Assembly: GCA_034509735.1 (NCBI GenBank)
Contig: JACGWO010000004.1
Location: forward strand, 20,751,395 to 20,815,394
DNA from: Sesamum alatum
Taxonomy: Eukaryota > Streptophyta > Magnoliopsida > Lamiales > Pedaliaceae
DNA length: 64,000 nt
Direction: 5' to 3'
In this document: positions 36,701 to 47,646 of the stretch, one piece after another
Position numbering within the stretch: the stretch's first letter is position 1
Layout: each line of letters begins with the position of its first letter
Notes under the pieces: generated by a model
What the model was told of the DNA's origin: nothing
The model's input: the letters and a program-made list of their open reading frames with translations, nothing else
Databases searched by the model: none
Made by a program: the position numbers and the translations under genes

Positions 36701-39276
36701 AAAGATAATTAGGCCATAATTATATACCAATTTCAAGAACAACATAATTTTACACATTTTTTCGTATTAAAATAACACTTGGGGAGCTAAACATCAGTGC
36801 GACAAAAAGAATAATAACTAAGGAAAGAAAATTCCCACCCACTACAGAAAATCAATGAATGCAATGAATAACAAGAATACGAGTGCAGTGTCTGATCACA
36901 TAATAAGATTTTATTAAATACATAAACTGGAGAACTGAGCATCAGTCCGCCAACAAGAAAACAAGAATGATAAATGAGGAACGAAAACTTGCTTTAAATT
37001 AGTCAAAAGCATGGGTCCAAAGCAAAGATGCTTGCCCTTAAAATCAAGAATGTTATTTCCCAAATGTTAAAAGCATCATAAATAGAATTAAACAAAAACT
37101 ACAAGGCGGTCATAATTATTATGAAAATTAAGTGGAGATATTAACTAATCGGGCAATACCAAGTTCAAGAACATAATTTATGCATTTTTCTGCATTAAAA
37201 CACTGCATTGCTGCATTTAAATAAAAAAATAGCCATTTTCAGCAGAAAATAGCTGCTGCTTTTCTGCAGGAAAAATGACTTCAATTTTCCTGCTGAAAAC
37301 AACAAAGGTTTTCACACTTCAACACAAATATTAATGCGCAGTACTTATCATGTGGTAACTTTGATCATGAAAATTTACAAAAATTACTAGAAATATTCAA
37401 TAATCAATGTCAGAAAATAATATTAAAATAACTACATAAATGTTTCAAATTTTGTTGCAGTATCCATTGACAACAAGAATGATAACTGAGGAAAGAAAAC
37501 TTACCCAAAACTCGGTGTACTGAGGGTTCCCACAATCAAGATTACACAAACCAATGGGTCCAAAACTAAGATGCTTGCCCACATAATTTTATGCATTTTT
37601 CTGCATTAAAACAACACTATTTTTTTACATTTAAAGCAGAAAAGACAACAACGATTTTCAGCAAAAAGTTAGCTGTTGTTTTCTGTAGTTAATGCAGAAA
37701 ATAGAGCAGTTTTCTCCAGAAAAAATGACTGCAATTTTTCTGTAATATCTCTTGTATTTTTGCATTTTTTATATATCACCTACATACTTCATAGTTATAT
37801 ACAAATAAATAATACTTCTATAAATTTAAAAAAATTATGAGACAGTGCTATTAGTGTGTATAACTAATTTATGAAGTAATATCATTTATTTTCTATAATA
37901 TCTCTTGTATTTTTTATATATCATATTTATATAACGTAAATAAATATGATTAATATATATGCATTTAATATTTTTTAATACACAATAAAATATACTATAT
38001 TAAATAGCCAAAAATATAATTATACCCAATTATTAATTGTTCTTTATAAATATATAATTATACCCAATTACTAATATTTCTTTATAAATATACCCACATA
38101 TCAGTTTATAAAATATAATATATCAAAATAATACTTTTATAAATTAAAATACTTATACAAAATGGTATAAACACTAATAATTCAAACGATCTGGAGATGC
38201 ACATATGAAACCATATCTGTATTTTACATATTCATATGATATAAACAATTATACACGTATACATATCTATTTGTACTATATTACATAAACAAATATATAA
38301 AGTTTTTTCAATTTATTCAAATGCTAGAACTTTTAAATATTAAATATTTTCATACACACTGCAAACAGTCTATTTTAAATAATTAAATATTTTCACACAC
38401 ACTGCAAACAGTCTATTTTAAATAATTAAATATTTTCAATTTTCCTGCTGAAAACAACAAAGGTTTTCACACTTCAACACAAATATTAATGCGCAGTACT
38501 TATCATATGGTCACTTTGATCATGAAAATTTACAAAAATTACTAGAAATATTCAGTAATCAATTTGTAATACAATATTCACAATGAATCGATGAATGACA
38601 AGAATATGGGTGGAGTGCATGATGTCACCAAATAATATTAAAATAACTACATAAATGTTTCAAATTTTGTTGCAGTATCCATTGATCAAATGTTACATCA
38701 TTTTACCTCTAAATGTTATAGAATCCAAGAAAAATTGGGAGCTAAGCATCAAACCGACAACAAGAATGATAACTAAGGAAAGAAAATTTACCCAAAACCC
38801 GGTGTACTGAGGGTTCCCACAATCAAGATTACATAGACCAATGGGTCCAAAGCTAAGATGCCTGCTCACATAATTTTATGCATTTTTCTGCATTAAAACA
38901 ACACTATTTTTCTGCATTTAAAGCAGAAAAAACAACAACAATTTTTAGCAAAAATTAGCTGTTGTTTTTCTGCAGTTAATGCAGAAATAGAGCAGTTTTC
39001 TCCAGAAAAAATGACTGCAACTTTCCTGCTGAAATCAACACACAATAGAGATTAGATTGCGCGACCAAATCTTAGATGCTTGCTCTTACAAATCTAACTC
39101 ATGTGGCCACTGAAGAATGTTAATTCCCGAATGTTAAAAACATCATAATATAGAATCAAATAAAAAGTTCAAAACTAAGATAATTATACAAACCAAATGG
39201 TGAAGCAATAGAGTTTCAAGAACAAAGACAGTAATTATCATTCCATGATTATAATGCCAATTTCAAGAACGACATT
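33711..39276. repeat. Large tandem repeat, unit about 2.2 kb, about three copies
   Basis: Landmarks recur in order: CCCACATAT then TTATAAATATAATATATC near 33710, 35863 and 38092; TGTGCTGGTCTGACAGATAAA near 34294 and 36557; GTACTGAGGGTTCCCACAAT near 35322, 37515 and 38804. Spacing is about 2.15-2.2 kb between copies one and two. Copy three lacks about 1 kb internally. About 39050-39276 repeats the unit part seen at about 34330-34485 and ends at the caulimovirid remnant. Each unit contains one monomer of the AT-rich array (about 35560-35810, 37735-37990), linking the two repeat systems. The open frames here are short and not conserved between copies. Confidence 0.85.
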
Positions 39277-39757
39277 GGATACCTTATCCATTTTAAGACC
39301 TTATTAAGAGGCTTGTAATTTATAACAAGTCTAGGTCTCCCTCTTTCCTGCTCTGCATGTTTATTAACATAAAAGGCAGTACATGATCAAGGTGATTTAG
39401 AGGATCTAATTAGTTTTTTTTTTTTTTATCTATTAATGCTTTAATCTCCTCTTTGCATATCTCTAAATATTCATAGTTCATTTGACAAGGTCTCGCCTTA
39501 GTGGGAATATTTTTCTCTAAAAATTCAGTTTCATAAGAGAGGCTTACAATATATTTCTTTCTGTGCCAAAATGCATTAGGATGTTCATTACATATCTCAA
39601 GTTCGAATCTATTTTGAACCATTTTGATTTTTGCCTGTAATTTTGGATTTTCAAATAATTGATCTATCTGTAAAGAATTAATTTCTTCTTTTATGAAACA
39701 AATCTGGTTTGTTTTAGAAATTATTAGATCTCTTATTTCATTAATAACTCTATCCAT
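39277..39757 (-). pseudogene. Endogenous caulimovirid: start of reverse transcriptase, truncated
   Basis: On the minus strand, a linker after the protease leads into the opening of a Caulimoviridae reverse transcriptase. The stretch about 39280-39409 has the conserved entry block ending near LVINYKPLN. An in-frame stop replaces a conserved Trp near 39390, and the sequence stops at about 39277, where the 2.2-kb repeat begins. The polymerase catalytic motif and RNase H are absent. No replication is possible from this copy. The family is clear; the genus (petuvirus- or florendovirus-like) is not resolved. Confidence 0.82.
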
Positions 39758-40150
39758 TGGTTGGGTAATAAATTCAAATTTTATTGTTTCATCTTCAAAT
39801 GTTCCTATTATGCCTTTTTCATTGATGGTTTTTATAGAAAAATCTTTTTAAGGAAAGGTTTGCCCAAAATTATATCATTTGTTAAATTCTTTATTAATAG
39901 AAAACTCGTAGGGATACATTTTTTAATTATTACATATGTAACCTTTTGGGATTTTAAAGCTTATGTTCAATTTTTTGCCCATTGGCAGAGGATAATGAAT
40001 GAGTTGTCTTTTCAAAGTATTTGGTTGGTATCAACCCTTCTTTTATACAATTAATGTCTGCCCCACTATCTATTAGAGCGGTAAATGTTTTTCTAAAATT
40101 ATTATTTATTAATAAGTCAATCTTTACATTCCATTTTCACTAGTAACTAC
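39758..40150 (-). pseudogene. Endogenous caulimovirid: aspartic protease region
   Basis: The minus strand holds the active-site block ALIDSGADINC near 40045-40080, followed by a plausible protease body down to about 39800 containing IILGKPF. The region is broken by stops and frame changes. It lies in the expected place between the coat zinc knuckle and the reverse transcriptase. Confidence 0.75.
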
Positions 40151-41650
40151 TTCTAATGTGGATAGGAAATTATCCTCAATTTTTTCTTTGCTTAATTCAA
40201 GGAATTTATTGTTTTGTCTATTTCTAATATTTCTATCCTAGTAGTAAGACTTTGATTATATTTCTTAATATTTTTTATTTCTTCTTTTATTTTTTCGACT
40301 TCTATTTTTAAATCTTCTAAAGTGGAAGGATTATCTTTAATTGTTTGTTTTTCCCTAGGTATTCTTTTAATTTCAGTAATTGTATAAGGTTCAAATGGTT
40401 TACTAATTAGGCTTTCATATGTCTAGTTCGATTCAGATGATGAACCTTTATTATTATCCATTTTACTGAGAATAATATCTCTTATCTCAGGGTCCTTAAT
40501 TTTCCTAAACAATTCAACTATATGATTATCTGTAAGAACATTTACTGTTCCTAGGTCTTTGAATTGTGCCATTAATTCATAAATTATCCATCTGAATCTT
40601 CTTCATTTGTCCCTTGTTTACATGTACATGGGGAATTTTCTTCTTCATCTGATTCAGCAGAGATCGATAAATTTTGAGAATTTTCTTCTATATTTCCTAA
40701 TTCATCTTAATTATCTAATTTTTCTTCTAATTCCTCAGATTCGGAGGATTATTTTTCTTTAGAAAATATTGTATTTATTATATTTTCTTTTTCTTGATCT
40801 TTTAATTTAAGACTATTAATTTTCTTCTTTAATCTTTTAGCTCTTTTATTTTTGCATCTATTTGCAAGGTGGTCTGTTTCTCCACATATGTAACATCTTC
40901 TTACCTTTTTTGTTACATTATTCTTGGTTTCCATTCATCTTTTCTAGCTATGTTTCTTTGTTTATTTCTTTCTTTTCCACCTCTTCGTTTTTTATGTCTT
41001 TTCCTTCTTCCCTCTGGAGTTCTATATTTGTGAATTTTTTGTCTATCTGATGGCATCATTTCTATTCCAAATTGAGCACAAAATCCTCCTAGTTGTTTCT
41101 TCTCTGTTAATTTTTGTCTTTTAATTTGTTTATTTAATCTAATTTCATTGCATAAATTTAAACCTTCTTGAATGCAAGTTCCAATTAACTTCCCATAAGT
41201 ATATTGATTATAATTTATTGTTACTCCTCCATTTCTAAGACTCTTCCTAACTCTTTCAGCGAATAGGTAAGGAAGTCCATCGATGAATCTAGATTTCCAG
41301 TGAGCATTATTGGATTCTGGGAGTTCCATTACTCGACTAAGGAAGACATCTTTGTAGAATCTAAATGATATTAGAGTTTTACATTGAAAATTCTGTAATA
41401 AGGTCCTAATATTTTCACTTATCGGACCATCTTCCTGAAAAATGTTGAACTATATTTATGGCAAGTATATAAACTGCTTGTTCTTCCATATTTCTAGTTT
41501 GACTGTACTCAAAATTTCATTTATGTCCATTGGGCTAAGATAATTATCCCACTCACCTTTTAATTGACTAGTAAAATCTGCTATGATTATTTTAGCAATA
41601 GCCTTGTCTGTATTATTATTTCCTTTACAAACAGTACTATACATCATCAT
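40151..41650 (-). pseudogene. Endogenous caulimovirid: coat protein with CCHC zinc knuckle
   Basis: Reading down the minus strand, the capsid core begins near 41650, with a Trp-containing block QLKGEWDNYL at about 41540. A second open piece (41329-40913) ends in a basic Lys/Arg-rich stretch. The zinc knuckle CYICGETDHLANRC (C-X2-C-X4-H-X4-C) lies at about 40850-40895, and an Asp/Glu-rich acidic tail follows (about 40740-40600). This domain order is typical of pararetroviral coat proteins, which bind RNA through the knuckle. Frames change at least three times and stops occur, so the gene is dead. Confidence 0.82.
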
Positions 41651-42600
41651 TCAATGAATAGTATTGTAGATTTGTCTTTCTGTATATCCATCAATATTCC
41701 ATTCATAAATTTATTTTCCATTATAGCTACGCTGGTCATAAATATCATGTTCTTCATATAGTATGTCTTGAGGTGTGGGCCTAGGGTAATAAAATTTTGT
41801 GTGCATAGGCTTCCTAGCATATTTTTCTATTTTATTTATTCCTTCTGGAAAAATTTTCCTACTATTTTCAGTATTGATATCATTACTTTGGGTATTTAGT
41901 TTTAAATCCCTAAAATTTTGATCCAATAACTTCTCTAATTCCCCAAATGGTTTTAAATGGGAACCTATGATTTCAGAAGGCGGTTGGATTGATGATTTTG
42001 CTGTTATCTCTTTACCTGCCCCACTAATTACCGTATTTTTAGAACTAATTTCTTGTTGTCAATCAGATATTCTATCTATTTTTTTATTTAGTTCTGTAAT
42101 TGTTCTCCTATAATATTTAAATAAAGATTTGTATCGTTTTGTTTTTTCATCAACTCATTAATTTGAGCTATTGTGATCATTAGGGTGTCATTTTCAATTA
42201 ATTTTGAAAATGCTTTGAAATTAATTTCTATTTCATTCGAGTTCATTTTAAATGATTGTTGAGGTGGAAATACGTTATTAACAACTTTCCCATTATCTAG
42301 AAAGTATTTTCTTTCCAATACGTTTAAATATTGTTTTGAATATTTAACGACAAACCAAGGAACAAAAGCAACTATTTTATTCCTTATAGCTAATTCTTTA
42401 TAGAATTGCCTAGAGATCATATTTTGGTTTGTAATAGTAAAGTTTTCAAAAAATCATTTCCTAAATGGGTTCCATCTTTCTTCCATAAATTCTTTTTGAA
42501 TTTCTTTTCTAACTAGAGATCCAGGACTAAAATCTATTATTTTAGAATAACCCACAAATGGGATCTCTGTTTCAAAATCAATTAGATCCGGGCTACTCAT
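41651..42600 (-). pseudogene. Endogenous caulimovirid: linker region between movement protein and coat
   Basis: Several short minus-strand open pieces (for example 42420-42088 and 41926-41711) follow each other in different frames between movement and coat domains. No domain is recognised beyond the pararetroviral context. Position and base composition match the flanks, so I treat it as part of the same broken polyprotein. Confidence 0.6.
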
Positions 42601-43031
42601 TTATAAATAGAAATTCGTTTCTGAAGTAAAATCTTTATTTAATCTTGGATCTTTATATACTCCTTTAACAATACTATTAGGCTGAATCCTTATTTCTTCA
42701 ACTTTATTTTCCCTTAAATCTTCTTGGCTATTTTTCTCTTTAATTTGGGAAGTGGATGCTCTGGATGGAGTCATAATTTCAACTGGGGAAAAATATGATA
42801 TTGTAGAATACCTTGAAAAATTACTTCTTAAACATTTTGGTTGATTATTAACAAAGTCTATTCTAACATTTCCTTCTGGGTTTTGGATAATGCTACCATA
42901 ATTAGTTTCTATATGATTCAAAATTGGAACTTTTTTCTCAATTATCCAACTATCTGGAAACTCTATTTCGCTCCATTTTATTTGCCTTCTAGTATTAATT
43001 CTAGAACTATGTAAATTTGTTTCAAAAATAT
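42601..43031 (-). pseudogene. Endogenous caulimovirid: C-terminal part of movement protein
   Basis: This continues, on the minus strand, the movement protein whose first part lies at 50083-50690 on the far side of the CACTA insertion. The reading from 43031 gives a Trp-containing stretch (KWSEIEFPDSW) before the open piece 42921-42601. The break at 43031/50083 is exactly the CACTA border with its TAT duplication. Confidence 0.72.
43029..43031. repeat. Left target site duplication of CACTA element 2 (TAT)
   Basis: TAT directly precedes CACTAC and recurs after the right end at 50083-50085. Three bases is the rule for CACTA elements. Confidence 0.88.
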
Positions 43032-43700
43032 CACTACAAAAAAATGCGGGAATAGGAACGGTACGGTACGACTGTTCCAGTTACCGTTCCACGTAGGAAC
43101 GGTGGTAGGAACTGTTGTGGAACGGTAAACCGTTGATGATGTCAGAGTCATGCTAATAGAAATACAAATTAATAGGAACGGTTGCACCGTTCCTATTCGA
43201 GTGCCAAAATAGGGTGCCAATTTGTACACCTATAACCGTTCCTAAAGGGGACCTGATATATTTTGGACCTCAATTTGGAACACATGTGTGAGATTTCGAA
43301 CGGTAAACAGACCGAGAAAGCTCACTGTTACTGTGTGTGTGCCAAAGACCGTGTCTATTTTGGAACGGTTGCCCTACCATTCCAACATGTAGTCCTACAG
43401 GAGGCCCTTTTACGCCATGGGAAAAAATGTGATGCAATTACCGTTCCAAATTACGGGTATATAGTAAGTGAAGTTGTGTTACAAGTACCGGTCCAAAATG
43501 TAATCCAAGTAGGAACGGTCAGTTTTTCTTGTGCCTGATACCGTTCCTAATATGCTCTAACGGCTATATTACAACGGTAACTTTACCGTTCCTGTTACCT
43601 CTCCTGAGACCGTTCCTTAATCTGGAACAACGGCTATATTTTAACGGCTAGTTTTGTGTTCCAAATGGTAATCCGATGACCGTTCCAATGATTTCTATAT
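43032..43700. repeat. Left subterminal repeat region of CACTA 2
   Basis: GGAACGGT and ACCGTTCC motifs are densely scattered in both orientations (for example near 43056, 43078, 43100, 43168, 43187 and 43230). The open frame at 43263-43538 runs through these repeats and is not a gene. Confidence 0.85.
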
Positions 43701-43757
43701 ATATGTACCCCTTCTTTGTCATTGTTCTTATACTTACTATCAGTTTTACTATAACAG

Positions 43758-44643
43758 GTCATTCCTGAATGAACTGTTCGAGCAACACAATTCGGAGGAC
43801 CCGATAATTGATCAACTAGTGGTGACACAATTCAAGGATTGGTTCAAGGCTCGTGTAAGTATCATCGATTTGTTGTAATTACCGCGATATGCTCATGAAT
43901 TTGTAATCAATTATTTCAATTGCTATATATATCATTAATTGCAGGTGAAACCCGAATTGAGTCACACAAATGAGGATTTGCTGAAGTTGCATTATTAGGG
44001 GCCAAGAGCAGAAGTCACGACATACCCATCTTACTTCGTCAATGGCTTCAATTTCCACACTGAACGTCACAATGTCGGAAAGTCAACAATGAATTGTGGT
44101 ATTTGTGTCAAAAGCTCATCATATACAGACACGGATTCTGACTTCTATGGAATTTTGGAAGAAATAATTCAGCTAGATTACCCACTAATTCCGAACATGC
44201 ACATTGTGTTGTTTAATTGTCGTTGGGTCGATCCGATCAGAGGCATGAAGATACACCCTCGTTATCACGTCGTTGATGTCAACTTCAAAAAGCTCTACCA
44301 AAAGAATGAACCATTCATACTAGCACAACAAGCAGTACAAGTATACTACGTGGATTACCCGAGCATGAAGAAGGACAAAGTCGACTGGAAAGTTGTGTGC
44401 AAAATCAAGGCTCGAAGAGTTATTGATGACTCGCGATGGACCGAGGTCGCCTATCAGATGGATGAAGTCGTACCTAATCCAGATGTTGTAATAGATAACC
44501 AAACATTTGAACTGCATGACCCAACGAGAATACAATTGGTCGTTGATCATGGAGCAGGGCCATCTCGTTCGCCAGACAGTGAATCAGAGGATGAAGATGA
44601 AGATAGCTTTGATGAGGCTGAGTCCGATGAAGAGACTTTTTGA
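43758..44643 (+). pseudogene. CACTA TNP2-type transposase, C-terminal exons with DUF4216
   Basis: The first remaining exon, 43758-43853 (after ...ATAACAG, donor GTAAGT), encodes FKDWFKAR at its end. After a 91-bp intron the last exon starts at 43945 (after TTGCAG) and runs to the stop at 44641. It carries the DUF4216 block: FVNGFNFHTERH, then CRWVD, FILAQQAVQVYYVDYP and KVVCKIKARR. The C-terminus is very acidic (SESEDEDEDSFDEAESDEE). A TAG at 43996 breaks the last exon, and the catalytic exons upstream are missing. The ATG-started reading from 44089 (184 codons) is the intact remainder, unlikely to be a protein of its own. Confidence 0.88.
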
Positions 44644-44729
44644 ATTTTCCAATTCAAAAATTTATGTAATTTTTTATCATAGTTATTATTAAAATTGTAT
44701 TTGATAGATGTATTTTGAATCGACTCAAC

Positions 44730-46240
44730 GGTCAAATTTATCAGGACCGTTCCTATTTGAGGTACAATATTTCAAATATATAACTATCGTTCCTATTTGT
44801 AGTACAATATTTCAAATACGGCAGCTATTTTTAAAAAAAAATGAGGGAAATTTGAATTAGGAACGGTACAAATATATATCTACCGTTCCTATTTGAGGTA
44901 CAATATTTCAAATCTGGCGGCTAATTAGAAAAAATTAGGAAATTTGAATTAGGAACGGTATAAATATACACATACCGTTCCTATGTGAGGTACAATATTT
45001 CAAATCTGGCGGCTAATTAAAAAAATGAGGGAAATTTGAATTAGGAACGGTACAAATATATATCGCCCGTTCCTATTTGAGTTACAATATTTCAAATATT
45101 GCAGCTAATTAAAAAAAATGAGGAAAATTTGAATTGGGAACGGTAGGTATAAAATAGTACCGTTCCTAAATGTAGCCCAATATTTCATTTTGGCACCCAA
45201 TGAAAAATTGGTGGGAAAATTCAACTACTGGAACAGTAAGTCTACAAACAACCGTTTCAGATTTCAATAGGAACGGTAAATATGTGAATGCATTAAAACG
45301 ACATCGTTCTTTATAATAGGAACGGTATTGGGAACACTTTGTCTATTAGGTAACCGTTCCTATTTGTACAACTTCAACCAATTTGTCCGATATCTCAATA
45401 TCGTCAGCCGGATCGACACCATTTTTTAACACGTACAAGGTTATGGATATGAATTGATGTCCAATGGTCGGATTTCCAATCAGTAACCTGGATGTAAGGA
45501 TGCATCTGTTTTTTGTACGATGAATACTGACCGGATACGATAACTTGAGATCCGCACACCGAAATATTTCAAAACGACATATAATGTATTCTTTTGTGTG
45601 TTATATCATATCTAACAGTCTGATTGGAATTTTGACGGTTTGATTATGCCGTGCAGTACAACAATATAGGATGCTAGTTACATCTGTGAAATACTAACAA
45701 ACATAAATATACAAAAATAGTTCATATTGTGAACGTGTGTCTATTTTTTGGAAATTATTACAGATTTTTTAAATCTTTAAACATCCAATTCTATACGTTT
45801 ATTTAATAAAATAAGTGTTCGAAATGTATTTTTCTGTAATTTATATTTATTATCTAAGAAAATAGCAAAAATATTGTAATACATATAGGAACAGTAAGGT
45901 GTAGAAATAGGAACGGTAACTTTGTACAGGTAAAGAAACGACGCCATTTTCCTGACTGGGAACGGTACCTGTAACACTTGCATATTACACGACCGTTCCT
46001 AGTAAGTTTATTATAAGTAATATGTAGTCAAACGTCGTCGTTTTAAAAGCAAAACGACGTCATTTTCCTTATTAGGAACGGTACCTGTAACACTGGGCAT
46101 ATTACATGACTGTTCCTAGTAACTTTATTATAAGTAATATGTAGTAAAACGTCGTTGTTTTAAAAAAAATAATAACTTCGTTTTTCTTTTTAGGGCTGGT
46201 TTTAGGAACGGTAGGTATAAAATAGTACCGTTCCTAAATC
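44730..46240. repeat. Internal CACTA repeat arrays, about 93-bp and about 130-bp units
   Basis: At 44745-45190 about four copies of a 93-bp unit each contain an inverted pair AGGAACGGTA...TACCGTTCCTA (pairs near 44860-44890, 44950-44982 and 45042-45074). At 45890-46240 about two copies of a 130-bp unit carry AAACGTCGTCGTTTT-like sequence and the same GGAACGGTA pairs. The 1.5-kb block lies between the two CACTA genes, not at the termini. Confidence 0.8.
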
Positions 46241-46539
46241 CTAATATAAATTCACCCCTTGACCGATTTTTATCCATTTCTGCCTCTCCCTCTTCCCCCT
46301 CAACCCCAATTTCTGCCTCTGCCTCTCCTACCGACGGCCGCCACCACCGTCGTTTTTCCTACCGACGCTGCCACCACCACTAGCGCCTCTCCTACCGACG
46401 GCCGCCACCACCAGCGCCTCTCCTTCGGCCGCGCCCCACAGCCCCGTCGTCAGTCGCCGCTGCAAGCCGCCGCCATCCCTCCGCCGTCGTCGTAACAAGT
46501 AGGGTTTCCAAAAACCCTACTTTTATTTTTTTTTTCTAT

Positions 46540-47560
46540 TTTTTTTTCTGAAAATGCATGTAATATTATGTTGTAATATTTGTAATTTCATGATGTAATT
46601 TCTGTAATTTTTGAATACTTAGGGGATTTTCTGTAATTTTTATTTAGTTAGGAGAGTAATCTATAATTTTTGAATAGTTAGGGGAGTAATCTGTAATTTT
46701 TGAATAGTTAGGGAATTTTCTGTAATTTTCTGGTATTATGTTGTAATTTTGTGTAAATTTTATGGGATTAATGATATTATATTAAAATAATATATGCTAT
46801 TATTTCTGTAATTTGATGGAATATATGTAAATATGATGGAATATAGGATATTATTTATGTAATTGGGGTATATTTCGGTAAATCTGAAAATTCGAAAAAT
46901 ATGGAAATTTGGAAATTTTTAAAATTCTGCAAATTCTGGAAATTTTTAAAATTCTGAAAATTCAAAAAATATGAAAATTTGGAAATTTTTAAAAAATTTT
47001 AAAATATGGAAATTTTTAAAAATCTGGAAATTAGATTTTTTTTCAAATTCTGGATTTTTGAATTTTTTTAAATTTCTGGAAATTTGAATTTTTTTCAAAA
47101 TCTTGAATTTTTAATATTTTAAAAATCAGGAAATTTTTAATTTTTCAAAATTCTGGAATTTTAATATTTTAAAAATCTGGAAATTCAAAATATTTAAAAT
47201 CTGGCATTTTATTTTTTTAAAAATCTGGAAATTTAAAATATTTAAAATCTGGAATTTAAATTTTTCTAAAAATCTGGAATTTTTAATAATTTCAAAATCT
47301 GGAATTTTTAATTTTTTCAAAATCTGAATTTTTTATTTTTTTCAAAATCTGGAATTTTTAATTTTTTCAGAATCTGGAATTTTTAATTTTTTCAAAATCT
47401 GGAAATTTAAAATATTTAAAATCTGGAATTTTATTTTTTTAAAAAATCTGGAATTTTTAATTTTTTAAAAATCTGGAATTTTTAATTTTTTCAAAATCTG
47501 AAAATTTGAATTTTTTTAAAACATTCAATAATTAAAAATATGATAATTTGAAGGAATTAG
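46540..47560. repeat. AT-rich minisatellite, about 29-bp unit, upstream of TNPA-like gene
   Basis: Variants of AATCTGGAATTTTTAATTTT recur from about 46890 to 47520, drifting in spacing; the earlier part has a looser GTAATTTTTGAATAGTTAGG repeat. This is likely the 5' untranslated or intronic region of the following gene. The minus-strand frame 47126-47320 is made of the repeat. Confidence 0.75.
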
Positions 47561-47646
47561 TGCAATTTTAGGGTAAAATTATGGTATTTAGTTTGCATAT
47601 ATATTAAATAAATTAAAAAAACTTTACTTTGTGTATTTTTTAGATA

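Noticed and set aside
27990..39276. Centromeric satellite
   Set aside because: The array is short and strongly diverged, interrupted by other elements and close to a gene; nothing ties it to a centromere.
43263..43538. 91-codon frame near the CACTA left end
   Set aside because: Runs through the subterminal repeat motifs and does not match any transposase segment.
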